Shown here in pieces: positions 28,800-42,295 of a DNA stretch of 64,000 nt. Each line of letters opens with the position of its first letter. Within the stretch, counting starts at the first letter, position 1. The DNA is from Mercurialis annua. Taxonomy: Eukaryota > Streptophyta > Magnoliopsida > Malpighiales > Euphorbiaceae. The DNA lies in the NCBI RefSeq assembly GCF_937616625.2, contig NC_065572.1:75576653-75640652 (forward strand), read 5' to 3'. Made by a program: the position numbers and the translations under genes. Below the pieces are notes generated by a model. The model was not told where the DNA came from. It did not search any database and saw nothing but the letters and a program-made list of their open reading frames with translations.

Positions 28800-29400
28800 T
28801 TGGCCTAATTTTTTTTGAGGGAATAAAAAAATATCAATATAAATATAAATTCATGTACATAAATATACTATTATTTTAACATAACCACTATCAATATAAT
28901 GTATACATTATTAGGGTTAGGTACTAAAATAACATTTAGATTTTAATAAATTATAATTTAATCATATTTTCTTATTTTGTAATGTCATAAATATTTTTTA
29001 AATTTTTAATAATTTATATCTCACAAACATCTAAAGTTGACATGGCTAATTAAATGTACACAATATCCATTTTGAATAAACTGATTGTATGAAACTGTAA
29101 AAAAAAATTAAAATTATGTATGCTATTGTAATATGAAAAAGCTGTAGTTCAAATAAAAAATGGAATTAGAGTTGTGTATATATTATGTACACGTGAAGGA
29201 AGAACAGGCAAGTAGAACTCTTAAAAGGGTTTGACCAGTCTAGGATTGGTCCGTGAGCTGTGTATGTAGAACCACGTTTATCATCAGTACAACAACTCTC
29301 CACCATTATCATTTCAATTTACAAACATTGAGGACCGAGGAGCTAGCAGACTCACAGTCTGCAACTTGTAGTAGGTCCGTTACAAAAACTTAACAATAAT
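28166..29400. other. AT-rich intergenic DNA upstream of the F-box gene
   Basis: Apart from the TA microsatellite I see only AT-rich non-coding sequence. The last part (about 29200-29500) probably holds the promoter and a 5' leader of the F-box gene. A candidate leader intron ends at the 'tgtgtag' just before the start codon at 29908. Confidence 0.5.
28765..28797. repeat. (TA)n microsatellite
   Basis: About 16 uninterrupted TA dinucleotides in AT-rich intergenic DNA. Probably length-polymorphic. Confidence 0.95.
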
Positions 29401-29907
29401 ACTAACAACTTGCCAGAGGGCATTCTTGGTAAACAAACATTTCTCACCGCCCCTCTCAAGATTCTCATTCTGATTCATCATCTTTGTGACATAATACAAA
29501 GAATTTGGTATGTTCTTCTTTTCTTTAATTATTTATTTGTTTCTAGATCTGTTTGGATCTTGTTTTTGATTGGATCAACTACTGCTTGCCAAGTGCACGC
29601 TCTCTCTTTTTTGTTTACTGCATCTCAATTGTCAATGCGATTCAAATCTGTGTTATGTTTCTTGTTTTTTTCATTAATAATTGAGTTCTGGAAATTATGG
29701 ATTTGATTTTGATGTGTAAATATTACTTCTTTTCATTGTACTTTTAAACTGTCCTCGTCAATTTTCAGCCTTTCGTTTAATTTGGAGTAATTTTACTGAT
29801 ACTAGTTACTCCAACATAGTTTTATATGTATACAGAAACAAACTTTAGTGCTGCAAAATACAATCCCAGTATTAATTATCTCTTATCTCGCCTGTGTAGG
29901 TTTCATG

Positions 29908-31775
29908 ATGTCTCATTGGGATCTTTGTGAAGCTGATGCAATGGAGGAGGGTGGCTCCATGGTGAGGAAATGGGAAGATTTGGACACTGATATTTTGGTG
30001 AAGATATTCCAGTCGTTCAACATCTTTGAGCTGACTTCAGGCATTGCTCACGTTTGCAGTTCGTGGCGTTTGGCCTGTTGCGATCCCTTGCTCTGGAAAA
30101 CACTTGATTTGTCTATGTTGAAGTCTAATTTCATTAAGATCCCTTTGGAGCCTTATGTGTATGTTGATGGCCGTTCTGATACGACATTGACCCGTGTGTT
30201 GAAGACTTCCTTGAATCTTAGCCAGGGAAACATAACTTCATTGATTTTTCACTTTAACCTGTATGTAAGCGACGACCAGTTGACTTATACTGCTGAAAGG
30301 TAAGTTTTACGGCATTTCTGTTTATAATATTCAGCTCTGTTTAAGTATTTCATGGTGTCAACATAGAGGTTTTTGTAAATTCGATTGTATCTTCTTGTGT
30401 GTTTGATGAAGTTATTGATTTGGAGCCTTTAACTTGAAAGTAATTTTGAGTTTTTAGGTTGGATTGGCTCAAATATAGTAAGGATTTAGAAAAATAGTGA
30501 TTTTTGGTAATGATCTAGATGCATGAAAGTGGCTGGAAAGTGCTTTGAGTTATTTTTATCTTAGTGAAGGACATGTGAACTGAGTAGTGATGAGTCAGGT
30601 GATTAGGATTGTTTATTGAAATCATTGAATAAATTTATACAAGAGACGTTCGCATTGTACTATCATGAGTGACCTTAGACTGACAACAAGCAGATAACAT
30701 TATCGACGATGGAGTGGCAATGTCACTGTAGCTGTCCATGGCTTTTTTTTCTTCCAATTCAACTAAGATGACTCTATAATATATGCTCTACCTTTGAAAT
30801 TGGATATGTCCTTTTGATAAGTGTGTAAGACTGTATCGTCTTGTCTGCTGGTTAATTCTTCCTCCATTATGGTCGAATGACAATTTACAATATGATTATG
30901 ATACTTAGGCCAGGAAAAATGGACACAGTGGCTGTTATAGAAATGCTCCATAAACATTTGATGGCTTGACACAGTGTTTACTTTAAGCTGTGTGTAGCTT
31001 CCATATCCACATCTGTTTATCCACAATTTGTTGTAACATAATTGTGATCGAAGCGTCACCTTTCATTTCAATTTTTGGAAGGTGAAAATTACTCAATGCT
31101 GTTTTCCCAGCTTATGCATAACTTATTGCTCAATAGTTTTATTATAGTAAAAAGCACTTGTTGTTGACATAATATTCATGCTTGTGAATTTAAACTGCTA
31201 AATTCATCTGGTGCAGGTGTCCACGACTCAAAAGACTTGTTTTGCCAGCATGGAACCGGATAAAAAAGACTGGAATATGCAAGGCTATTCGAATGTGGAG
31301 AAATCTTGAATCCTTAACAATGCCCAGCATAGCGAATCCTCCTTATCTGATTGAGGAAATTGCCAACAATTGTAGAAACTTTACTGAACTCAAGGTCATG
31401 GGACCTTTTGAGATTTTTTTTGCGTCCACTCTAGCTACGTATCTTCCAAAATTAAGGGTTTTGAGTCTTCGCTGTTCGATGTTGATAAAAGATGCTTTGA
31501 TCCTAATTTTGGATAGTTTGCAAAGTCTTGAAGTGCTTAATATTTCACACTGCCTTTTGATTGAAGTCCCTACACCTCCTGCACCGAAACGGATAATCAG
31601 GGAGCTTGATCAATCTATCCTTCAAAAAGCTTCCCGATTACGCGAATTCTTAACTTGCATGGATGATTCGTGCACGATGTGCCAGAGAACGAAAAGCGAC
31701 GAAGGACTGATGCGGTGGTACAAGTATGAGGAAGGGATGTGGAAGAGAGACGAGGTGAGCTCACTTGCTCTTTAA
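29908..31775 (+). CDS. F-box/LRR-repeat protein, At3g48880-like (2 exons)
   Basis: Exons 29908-30299 and 31217-31775 join in frame (split AG|G arginine codon) to give 316 residues. The F-box is near the N-terminus (KWEDLDTDILVKIF ... SGIAHVCSSWRLACCDPLLW), then leucine-rich repeats (LKRLVLPAWN, LESLTMPSI, LRVLSLRCS, LEVLNISHC). The C-terminus has a conserved tail with CMDDSCTMCQR and WYKYEEGMWKRDEVSSL. Such proteins act as substrate receptors in SCF ubiquitin ligases; the substrate here is unknown. I chose the ATG giving MSHWDLC because upstream in-frame codons lie before an apparent leader-intron acceptor. Another Met (MEEGG) follows 11 residues later and could also serve. Confidence 0.92.
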
Positions 31776-32633
31776 TTGGGGCATCGTGTGAGCGCATTGT
31801 AAAACTTATAGCTTCTGAATGCTAATAAAATGTGTGAGTGGATTTATGTAAAAAGCTGCCCTCATTGCGTTGTGATGATACAAAATGGTGGCAGCGAGTA
31901 GTTTTGGACAGATGTTGGTATATGCCTATTAATTGCTCCTTCCGTAGAGGTCATTTGTAACTGTAGTAATAATGTATATACGTTGTATTCTACCATTTTC
32001 TGGTGTTTCAAGATCACCCTCTCTTAATTCTTATGTATCAAAGGAATTCTAGTGTATGTTTTCATTCTATCTTGTCTGTGATGTTTGTCAAGGTTTTGAT
32101 GAAGTGTATATTGCTCTGTTTATACTTGTTAGTTTCTACAAATGAGCAAAGGGTCATTGCTAGCCGTGAACATGTTCGCCAAATTTTTGATCTAAGGATA
32201 ACATCTTTTAATTTTATGTTAATTTGTTCTCAAACTGTACAAAATAAATGCATAATGTAACATTTTGATGGTTCAACATTTTGTCATTAGTGACAAAATT
32301 GAAAATATTGAGATTGATTAGGAAGATTATGTTAGAGTACCATAGGATTGATTCTTTGAAGTTAAATCCTTCTTGTTAGCCTCGCCGCCAAACCAGAATA
32401 ACCAAGAGGAAGAAAAGTCATCACCATAGGCAAAACGAGAAAGTTGACCACCCCCACCAATAAATAAGTGACATTTTGCACTTAGACAGATCAATAGCAG
32501 AAGCTGCCTGATGTCACTTGCCGCACACCATAGTTTTAGTTTGGAAAAAAAACCTAGTAAACCCTCTCTGTCTTTCTCTTTCTGTTGCTCATCAACATCT
32601 GTACCATTTTAAGTTCAAATCAAACTAATAATT

Positions 32634-32942
32634 ATGTCTCTCTCACTCAACCTCAATCCCTTGCCTAAACTTTCAAAAAACTTCACCATTTCATCGCCAC
32701 TCAAATTCAGAAACTTAAAAACTGCAGCAATAAGATCAGTTCAAGAAGACGACTCTGATAAAAGCAATAAGTTGTCGGCAAGCAGCCTTAAGCCTCTCTA
32801 CCTGACCGTAGCCGGAGGTCTCGGCATTTCTTGGTTAGTAGTGAAGGGAAAGCAAGCATCTAATGGTTTGTCTCTTGGGTTTATTAAGCCCAATTTGGAG
32901 CCCAATGACTTGCCCACTTTGTTTATACGAAGCCCTCTATTT
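32634..32942 (+). CDS. First exon of an unidentified probable plastid protein
   Basis: A 103-codon open exon beginning MSLSLNLNPLPKLSK. The first 40 or so residues are rich in Ser, Thr, Asn, Lys and Arg with almost no acidic residues, as in chloroplast transit peptides. A short hydrophobic segment follows (LYLTVAGGLGISWLVV), then a conserved-looking LGFIKPNLEPNDLPTLFIRSPLF. A good donor site (GTAAGT) follows at 32943; without splicing the frame runs on to a stop at 33003. I could not find a second exon before the next gene at 36359. A long-TIR transposon begins only 231 bp after the donor. The gene may be truncated, may have a far-off or very short second exon, or may be a partial duplicate. 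I do not recognise the family. Confidence 0.6.
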
Positions 32943-33173
32943 GTAAGTATTTATGACTTTTTTTTGTCCTTTTCTTACAGCGAACATTTCTTTCTATGGT
33001 TGTGAGTTGTCTTTCAATAAATATTTAATTCTTTAGCTACATTTAGAAATGGGCATACCTCTATTTTGGATCTCTTAGTTGGCATTGGAATATCTTAAAT
33101 AAAAATATTGTATAGTTTGTTTCTTTGGCAAAAAAATATTGTATAGTTGAAGATATTAAAAAAGTAAAATATA

Positions 33174-35500
33174 GAGAAAATTAGGAAAAATACTCTATTT
33201 TTGAAAATAATATGATTTCTTACCTCAACAAGGAAAAGATAGAGAAAATACCTCACTATTTTAATATATTTATTTTTTTACTCCAACATCTATTTATATT
33301 ATAATTATACCTACTCATTATTATTGATTTACTCTAACTATATTAGTAGTAATTCATAAGTGACAACTGTCACTTTTTTTCCCTTTTCTCTCTCTTTTTC
33401 TCTTTCTTCTCCATGGCTTTCTTCTTCTCTGTTCTTTTTTCCCGCCATTCTTTTTCTTCATTTTCTTCTTCTTCTTCATTTTTATTCTCTTCTTCTTCAT
33501 CGTTAATTCATCGCTCCATCGTCGTTCCGCCATCATTCTGCCGTCGCTCCGCCGTTTTTCATATTTGATTTTAGCGATTTTCCTCAACTCGTGATGCTTA
33601 ATACGATTTCTTTTAACTTTCAGATCTAAACAAATTACTCTTGAATTTTTCCAATTCTAAATCTAAAAATCTGTATTAAAAACGATTTTCTGCACAAAAA
33701 ACGATTTTGTACAAATAAAACAGCTTCTGATTATCATATGAGTATCATCACTGCATTATCATGTAAGTATCATAACACTGCTGAGAAAATTGATTTTTTA
33801 CTAAAAAAAAAGTGTCTGATTATCATATGAATAACACTAGATTAACATATCGTTATCATAACATTATATGATTATGATAAGGTTATGATAATACAAATGT
33901 ACGATAATGATAATAGTATGATAATGTTTTTATGATAATATAATGATAAGCTTATAAGTTATAACAGTATGATAATATGATACTTACATGGAAAAAAAAT
34001 TACAGAAATAGTATCATATGATAATGTTTTATTATATGATAACGAGATGATAATATTTATGGTACATATATGATAATATCTATGATAATGTATGATAAAA
34101 TAGTGTCTGATTATCATGTCATTATCATAACACTGGAGTATGATAATTAGATGATAATGAATTATGATAAGGTTATGATAACTGGAATAACGTACGTGAA
34201 AATAGAATTACAAAAAAATTCATGACACCAGTATGATAATCAGATGATAATAAAATAATAAAGTTATGATAATAGTATGATAATATTATACCTATATGTA
34301 AAACAATTACAGAAAAATTATGATAATGAGATTATAATGTAAAGATAATAATATGATAATATGATACATATATGAAAAAAGTAATTACAAAAAAATTATG
34401 ATAATGTGAAGATAATAGTATGATAATATGATACATGTATGAAAAAAACAATTACAAAAAAATTATGATAATACGATGATAATGTGAAGATAATAGTATG
34501 ATAATATGCCCTTATTGTACTTCATTATCATACTATTTTCTTCACATTATCATCTCGTTATCATAATTTTTATGTAATGTTTTTCATATAGGTTTCATAT
34601 TATCATACTGTTATCATAATTTTATTATTATGTCGTTGTCGTAACATTCATTTAGGTACAATAATACATTATCATCTCGGTATCATATGATTATATTATG
34701 ATAACGAGATGATAATACAGTGATAACAACATGAAAATCAATTTTTTTGTAGAAAATTTTTCTTTATACAGTGTTATGATAACAACATGATAATATATTG
34801 ATACTCATATGATAATCAGAGACTGGCTTTTATTTACAAAAAAATTATTTTTTCTGCAGTGTTATGATAATCATATGATAATCAGATGCTATTTTTTTGC
34901 AGAAAATCATTTTTTGTGCAGAAAATTGTTTTTTTTCATAATAATATCATTTTTCATGCAGATTTTTAGATCTAAAATTGAAAAAAATTCAAGAGTAAAT
35001 TATTTACATCTGAATATTAAAAAATCGCAATAATCACCATAAGAAAAAATAAAATATGAATGAACAATGCAGCGACGGTGGAGCAATGAAGAAACGGCGG
35101 CATGCGATGAAGGAACTGCGAAGAAAGAAAAATTAAGAAGAAAAAAGAAAATAAAGAAGAAGAAGAAAATTGACGAAGAAAAGAAAAAGAAGAAGAAGAA
35201 GAAGAAGAAGAAGAAGAAGAAGAAGAAGAAGAAGAAGAAGAAGAAGAAGAAGAGAGAGGAGAGAGGAGAGAGGAAAGAGGAGAGAGAAAAATATAATAAT
35301 ATGACAGTTGTCACATGATAAAAGTAAAAATATATACTTGGAGTAAAAAATTAATAAAAAATAGATATAATTATAATATATACATGCATTAGAGTAAAAA
35401 AATAAAAGCATTAAAATGATGAGGTATTTTCTCTATCTTTTCTTTATTGAGGTAGGAAATCAAATTATTTTAAAAAATAGAGTATTATCCTAATCTTCTC
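33174..35500. mobile_element. Long-TIR Mutator-like (MULE-type) element, 2,327 bp
   Basis: Perfect 9-bp target duplication TAAAATATA at 33165-33173 and 35501-35509, the length typical of Mutator-like transposons. The ends are long imperfect inverted repeats starting GAGAAAATTAGG (left) and GAGAAGATTAGG (right, inward), continuing for several hundred bases each. The interior, about 33720-34900, consists largely of 'atgataat' and 'ttatcatat' phrases arranged palindromically, so the whole element can fold back. I found no transposase. A GAA microsatellite lies in the right arm and its pyrimidine counterpart in the left. It is non-autonomous. Confidence 0.9.
35185..35286. repeat. (GAA)n then (GA)n microsatellite
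   Basis: About 22 GAA triplets followed by GAGA-rich sequence within the right arm of the MULE-type element. The lysine- or phenylalanine-rich frames across it are artefacts of the repeat. Confidence 0.95.
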
Positions 35501-35509
35501 TAAAATATA

Positions 35510-36358
35510 TATAGGAGTACAAAAGAAAAGAGGATTTTTGTAAGCTCTACAAATTTTTAATTGCGTTGCATTTTTCACATTTGATGGGCCATTACACCTA
35601 CCAATATCTAACACGTTTCCAAAGTTAAATGACTTTACTATCCATAAATTTTGGTTTCGATTAGTTAAAGAAAAAATATAAAATAGTACATCTTAGTTGC
35701 ATATGAGTTTTTCTGAATTTTTTATTTGAAAGTCTAAATTTTTATTTTCAGAATAATATATAAAATAAGATTTTCTATCCAAAACATAATATTTGTTTAA
35801 ATTTTATTATCATATTAGACAAAAATAATACTTATAATGTGTATAATCGATATAATTTTTTATATGGAATCAAAATGACAACAATTTAATTTAAATTTTA
35901 TTGGTAGCTCAGTTTAATAATAAAAAAATAATTAAAAACCTCATTTGATTCATATTTAATTTAATTTGATCAATTATTTCAGGTAATATAAGTTATATAA
36001 CAAAAACATTTGTCATGAATATTTTTTATGAAACCTTTTATTTATCTAGAATTTTGTTTTACACAAATGATATGAAACTTACCAAACTAGAGCATTAGTT
36101 AAAAAATGACAATTATGTTGGCCTACCTAACCATGGCTAATTAGTAACTTGATAATTCAAAGAAAACGACAATCTTGACAAATGAATCATGTCCACATCA
36201 AATATGCTAAGGAATCTGAGCCGTCTATAAACTCTTGGTTAAATTATTAATTTTCTTTTTGCAAAATAAAGCTCTGCAACTTTTTCTAAAATAATAGTAT
36301 TATTGAGTCAAAGCCAAAACTCTCCCCAGTTCTTCTCATTTCTCTGGAAGTAAAAAAA
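35510..36358. other. Intergenic DNA and MSBP promoter side
   Basis: AT-rich sequence with no coding signal. I searched it for a second exon of the gene starting at 32634 and saw none. The last 150 bp, with a pyrimidine-rich stretch just before the ATG, presumably form the MSBP promoter and leader. Confidence 0.5.
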
Positions 36359-37841
36359 ATGGCTTTGCAGCTATGGGAAACGCTTAAAGAAGCCATCACA
36401 GTATACACGGGTCTGTCTCCGGCGACTTTCTTTACAGTTCTGGCTTTGGGTTTAGCCGTTTACTATGTGATTTCCGGGATGTTTGGATCATCGGATAGTC
36501 ATCATCAAAGACCCAGAAGCTTTGAGGAACAGCAGCCACTTCCACCTCCAGTTCAGCTGGGTGAGGTCACTGAAGAACACCTCAAACAATATGATGGCTC
36601 TGATCCTAAAAAACCTTTGCTTATGGCTATCAAGGGTCAGATCTATGATGTCTCTCAAAGCAGGTATTTTTATCCTAATTTCCAGGCTTTTAGGTTACCC
36701 CGTGTTTCAATTAACATAAATCAGAAATCTTTGGAGCAATTGATTACTTAGGGTTTTGTAAATTTTGGGTTTTTCTTTAGATGATTCCCAAATTGACCCT
36801 TTTTCACTTTTTTGGTGCTTCTTGACCTGCTTTTGTTACTTTGTGGTGAAAGATGCACTTTTGCATCTTTAGTGACAAGAAAATAAAAAAAGCTGCAAAC
36901 TTTTTAAGTTTTTTTTATATAGATTTGAATGGCAAATATGCAAAGTACAAATAGACAATCGATCATATTCACTTTAAAGCTATAGGTTTTCGGTTTTGAG
37001 AACATTTGAGATGATAGGATATCAGTTGTTGGCTTTGTTCCTTGTTAGGATATGATCTGAACTTTAGCGCTATGGTTGCATAATTCGACTTGTTCTATAC
37101 TTATCTTCATAAATACTGTATGCTAGATATCTGAGTAATAGAAACCGATCAATTCAAGACTGAATTCATCTTTTAAAGAGTGAATCTAAAGGTCGTATTT
37201 CTTGATTTTTGCTGATGTTTAGCCTTCTTGTGAGTAATTTTTTGATGATGCAATATGTAGTTGAGAATATCACATTTAATGGTATACATGCTCTCACTAA
37301 TCTGCTAAACTTTCCCATTTGATATGTTGTATTAACGTTTTCAGCCAATGCGTAGTTAGTTTTAAGTATATGTTGTGTGGTTGGGATTTGAACAATTTCC
37401 ATCAGTGCTTGCTTGTTTTATCGTATGTGATCCTATGGTTGTAGGATGTTTTACGGACCAGGTGGACCGTACGCATTGTTTGCTGGAAAGGATGCCAGCA
37501 AGGCTCTTGCAAAGATGTCCTTTGAGGACAAAGATTTGACTGGCGACATCTCTGATCTTGGTCCGTTTGAGCTGGAGGCCTTGCAGGATTGGGAGTACAA
37601 GTTCATGAGCAAGTATGTCAAGGTCGGAACCATCCAGAAGCTGGTTCCAGTTACTGATGAAGCTGCTTCTGTTAGTGAAGCTGCCGAAGCTAAAGATGCT
37701 GATGTTGCTAAGCCTGCTGAAGCTAAAGACGCTGGTGATGCTAAGCCTGCTGAAGATGCTGATGCTGCTAAACCTGCCGAAGATGTTCCATTGGCTACTC
37801 CAGCAGTGGAATCACATTCTGATGCTGAAGCTAAGGAATAA
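36359..37841 (+). CDS. MSBP1: Membrane steroid-binding protein (MAPR family, 2 exons)
   Basis: Exons 36359-36663 and 37445-37841 join through a split AG|G codon into a 233-residue protein. An N-terminal membrane anchor (FFTVLALGLAVYYVISGMF, about residues 22-40) precedes a proline-rich spacer. The cytochrome b5-like domain starts at LGEVTEEHLKQYDGSDPKKPL and continues with IKGQIYDVSQSRMFYGPGGPYALFAGKDASKALA. It keeps the YGPGGPY motif of membrane-associated progesterone-receptor-like proteins. The C-terminal 60 residues are an Ala/Lys/Asp/Glu low-complexity tail with AEAKDA-type repeats. In plants the family binds steroids and heme at the plasma membrane and ER and modulates brassinosteroid signalling and lignin P450s. 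MSBP1 versus MSBP2 cannot be separated here. Confidence 0.93.
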
Positions 37842-39703
37842 TTTTGAGACTTGCATACATTATCAGAAATCTCGGAAATAATTACCTTTAGAGATGCCAA
37901 TGTTTGTTCAGATGCAAGTATTTATTGAACTGTGTTTGACATTATAGAGTATTTTGTCAATGTAGTATAGTTCTGTTACAAACTTGTTTAGCGTTGAGAC
38001 CGTAAAAGAATAATGTGGTATCTTTAACTTTCAAGAATCCATCAGCCAAATGTCTAATGTGCACTATTTCAACAATCCAGAGGATTCAGAACTTGCGATA
38101 CTTAAGAATAATATGTGATTTTCTTATCTAGTCCATTTATTTTGGCTTTTAAAATGCTTTAAGTTGGTGAACAGAACAAGAAGCAAATAAATCATACTGT
38201 TTTAGATCTAATAATTAGATACTTTTATTATTGAAACTTGCAGAGAACATAGTTTTTGATTCGTCCAGTATGACATATTTCACCACCAGCATCCAAACAT
38301 CTGGATAGACCTATTTAAATTTAAAACTGACTATGCCTAACATGCTAGTTTTGGAAGAAAAGTTTTAAACACATACACTTCTAGGATATCTCATATTGGA
38401 ATTGTCTGTCCATTATAAACTGTAATGTTGGTAATAATACTTTTGACAACCATTTCTTTCCCTTCTCATCTGGGTTTATAGGCTGTAATCGACTAGTTCA
38501 ATGTTGAGAATGAGATGACATGAATTACTCGAATAGCCACTGGCTTCAATTTGCTTGGAATTTTGTAATTTATAGCAACTTTATCTTTCCATTTATCTTT
38601 AACTTCATTGAATTATAGGTAGAATTTATTGCTTCCTTCGCTTAATCTGAACAAATGATTTCAACTTCTTAATTTAGTCAAGTACAGAATTAGTTAATTA
38701 ACCACTTCACTGATAATTTGAAAGGGATAACTGCCACCATTGAAGTTGCATGTCAGCATGATTTTTTTTATGCAATGAATAAATGTGGAAAAATTCTTAT
38801 CTAGATCGAGTTTTCATAGAACACATTCACATAATCAGAAGCGAAGCCATAAATATTTTAAAAGATGGACACATTTTTTACATTGGTCATAAAGATGGAC
38901 AATACATCATTAAAAAAGAATTAAATATATAGCGTTAATTAATGAAGACTCGGTTTAGACAAGAAAAATGTCACAAATACCACAGCAGTTAAGACATTAT
39001 GAAAGTATAATTTCCTTATCACAAACTAGCAATTGACCAATTCAAAATGTGTTACTATTATTACAAGTTAAAATTTTAGCGGCTGCATGTTCATGTATAG
39101 TAACTGTGAAGCAGTGGCAAGGAGTTAGGGGAAGTTGCATTGGTCTATTTCCTGCACTAGGAGTTAGGTCTGGTACAACTTTACTGAACATGCCACATTA
39201 TTTGCTGAAATGCCAAGTCCAATCTTTGTAACGTTGATTAAGTTATTTAAACCCCAATGCCTTTCTGGGTAAATTTTATTTGGTTACAGCATAACAAAAA
39301 TGTGAATTAGGGTTGGCAATCTCCATTTGCCTTTGAAATCAGATTTTGTTTAGCCAATGAGTGTACCATAAGGCTAAATATGACTACGCACATTTCATTT
39401 TCTAGTGTTGCCAGTTCAATAGGCCATTGACCTATCTTATCAGAATGCCAACATTTTTTAATTAATTTCCCTGGCCCCTTTGCTGCAATTATTTTTCACG
39501 ATATGTCCTCTGAAAATTATTCATATAATTTCTAATTAATTAATCTGCCGACTTCAAATGAAAAAGATACATCCCTATCAGCAAATTTTAGTTGCCAAAC
39601 ATGAATTAATATTTATAACACATACTTATTTTGATTTTAAATAGACTCTTGAAGTTTCATACTCTTTGTTGCAGTCTTTTCTTTTCTTGTATTCTCTGAA
39701 ATC
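37842..39703. other. Intergenic DNA between MSBP and the CLE cluster
   Basis: MSBP 3' untranslated sequence probably occupies the first 150-200 bp. The remainder is AT-rich, without coding or repeat structure that I can name. Confidence 0.5.
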
Positions 39704-39943
39704 ATGAGAAATTATAGCTATGGACTTGTTCTTTTTGTAGCTGTCACAATTATTTTATGTACAGTCCATCTGGGTTCTTGCAGGCATACACATGAAGAGG
39801 AAACAGATCAAAGAACAAACACAAAGTTATCTACTTCTGCTGTTTTTCAAGACTCTGTCCAATCTGCAGAGGACAAGGCAAACCAAGCTTATGGTGTATC
39901 ACATAAATTTGTTCCGGGTGGACCAAACCCACTTCACAATTGA
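39704..39943 (+). CDS. CLE-type signalling peptide precursor, divergent member
   Basis: Intronless 79-residue precursor. Residues 1 to about 26 form a signal peptide (hydrophobic run LVLFVAVTIILCTV). A variable pro-region rich in Thr, Glu and Gln follows. The C-terminus is KFVPGGPNPLHN, which fits the CLE consensus RxVPxGPNPLHN except for Lys in place of the first Arg. Mature CLE peptides of 12-13 residues are released outside the cell and bind LRR receptor kinases of the CLV1/TDR type. It lacks the promoter module and the 'KMSQLVL' leader of the other cluster members, so it may be an older founder or an unrelated CLE neighbour. Confidence 0.88.
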   Translation: MRNYSYGLVLFVAVTIILCTVHLGSCRHTHEEETDQRTNTKLSTSAVFQDSVQSAEDKANQAYGVSHKFVPGGPNPLHN

Positions 39944-40712
39944 TAAAATTTTCTTTTCATTTTTTCTTTTTGATTCCATGAAGAATTTTACGATTTTTGG
40001 TTGATAATTAGTTAAGAAAGTCTATTTGGATCTTGGAAAGAATGTGTAGAGAAAAAGATCAAATTTTCATATTCCTTCATTCTTTTCGTGAACCAAACTT
40101 AATTAGTTGCAGTTTGATAAGCTCAGTGGATTATGATTATGTATGCATTTATCATATTAAATAGAGAAATAAGCTGACTTTGTGTTTATATCGATGATGT
40201 AAAGTTTGTGTTCATTAGAGCAGACGAATCCAACAGTTAATAGTTTTTCAGTTTGACAAGAATTAAAATTAGAATTTGGCAATAAGAAAAAACTCCAAAT
40301 GGCTTGAAAGGCCAACACTCTCTTTTAAATAATTTTCTCAATTGCTTCTTAATTAGCCAAATTAAATTCTTACATACTCCATCCCTATTGTAATACTAAT
40401 ACAAGAATGTATATGTATTAATGCATTATAGCATATGTGTCTTGATGATATATCTCTTAAAAAATCTCACATTGTTATAAAGTACTATAACTTAACAACT
40501 TAATTAGACAAAACCACTTATCAATCTGCCTTACAACTTTTTTATAAATCCTCACTACATGAAAAATTTGGAGTGAAGAGGTGAAATATAGCTTAGAAAT
40601 ATATAGAACTTCTTCTTATATGATTAGTCACCAAGACTTAATAAGTTTTCTAATCGAATTTTGACACATCAAATAATTTTAAAGGTTTAAATACCTTGGA
40701 TAATTATACAAC

Positions 40713-40863
40713 GCAACGGTTGTGCCACATCATTCGTGCAACAAACCAATAAGGCGTTAGCCATGTGCAAATATTTAATGATAAAAAAATAAGCAATAAA
40801 TAAAGATTTTCTGTCGCAAATATTTATTGGCTTGTTATAAAAATGACGTGGCATATCCGTTGC
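40713..40863. mobile_element. Small MITE-like inverted repeat
   Basis: The left arm 'gcaacggttgtgccacatca' and right arm 'tgacgtggcatatccgttgc' are inverted copies with a few mismatches, about 150 bp apart end to end. There is no coding capacity. A target duplication was not clear, so the family is open. Confidence 0.6.
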
Positions 40864-41194
40864 ATGAGATAAACACTCAAACACCTTTCATGCTATTTTA
40901 ATATTCATATAGCATAGATGTTATTAAGCCCTTTATGAATGTCTACCTCCTCTTTATAATCCATAACCTTTTGCTCATTCCAATCAAACCGATTTAATCA
41001 ATCACACTGTAAAACTTTTCTTTCAGTTAGATCCTATTATACAGTAAACACATGTGCACATATTTAAATTTACTCATGTTCTAAATAAGCTAGCGGTTTT
41101 CAGTTCGAGACCGGATTTGGCCCGGTTTAGGGTTTGATCGGCCCAACTAGGAGCCGGTTCACGGGCCAAATCAGCAGCCCATGGCCACCTCTAC

Positions 41195-41830
41195 AAATTG
41201 ATTGTTTACTTCCATATTGATTAGAATCACATTTAATTCATTTATAAGATTGAGCAATGTTATTTTTGAAACATTATTATATTTCAGTTTAGCTTAATTA
41301 AAACTTAAAAGGTTGAAATTATGTATTTGATTTTATTTAGCATTAATTTGGTAATAAATCATGATAAATTATTTTAATTACTAATTATGTTGAAAGGGGC
41401 AAATTTTAAACAATTAAGTCAAATAGTTGTTTGTTTCCATGTTGATTAGAGTCAAATTTTATTTAAATGTGGGATTGATTAATGTGGTTTTGAAAATATA
41501 ATTATAACTTAATTTTAAAAAATAAAATCAAATGAGTTGTTTGTTTTCAAGTTGATTAGAGTTATAATAATTTATATATTTTGAAAGTATGATTATATTT
41601 TAATATTATTTGCTAAATAAAAACTTTAAATGGTGTAATATTTATTTAATTTTATTTAGTATTTGTGAATAAATCATAATAAATAGTTTTAATTACTGAT
41701 TGAGTTTAAAATGACAAGTCAATTTTTTAGTCAAATATATTGTTTATTTCTATGTTGATTGGAGTCAAATTTTATTCATATGAGATTGAGCAATCTGATT
41801 TTGAGAATAATTATAAATAGTTTTTAAGGT
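41195..41830. repeat. Degenerate tandem repeat upstream of the CLE duplications
   Basis: The phrase 'tttccatgttgattagagtc' (with variants) followed by 'aaattttattta' and 'gattgagcaat' recurs at about 41205, 41430, 41540 and 41745. Between the copies are shared 'taataaatcataataaat' phrases. The units are of uneven length and old. The patch at 41090-41200 resembles ends of dispersed elements with 'ccggtt' phrases. Confidence 0.6.
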
Positions 41831-42119
41831 ATGATAATATATTAGGAGTTTGAAATGGTAAATGAAATAATTGAATATTATTATCCAAATAAAATCTTAC
41901 TAATTATATGATAAAACATAGTACCTATCCAATTTGGTTTGATATGATTTTTTTAACAAATATAAACTAGACATATTCTTTTATATGGAGTATAATTTTG
42001 CTTAATCGTTTTCACATATGGTCGGATCGAAAACCAGTGGCCATATTGGTTTCGCTATCGGTTCGGTTTTTTAAAACACTCATTTCTACAAAAAGAAGTT
42101 CCATACATATTTAATATAT

Positions 42120-42295
42120 TTTTATAAAGTTTTCTAAAAATCAGATTTGATATTATCTAAAATATTTTAGTTGATCTTAGTATTAATTTGCAAAGCAAAC
42201 TTGTAGCTCGTTGCCTTAGTAATCACCTCTTATAAATTAACTTCAAATTTCCTACAAATTAAGCCAAACTGACAGAAAAATCGCTCTAGTTAAGT
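42120..42295 (+). promoter_or_regulatory. CLE promoter module, copy 1
   Basis: Shared in order with the other copies: 'cagatttgat', 'tatctaaaa', 'agtattaatttg', a 'cttagtaatcacct' phrase, TATA box TATAAATTA at 42231, then 'tttcctacaaattaag'. The TATA lies about 65 bp before the ATG. Function is inferred from conservation between paralogs and position. Confidence 0.75.
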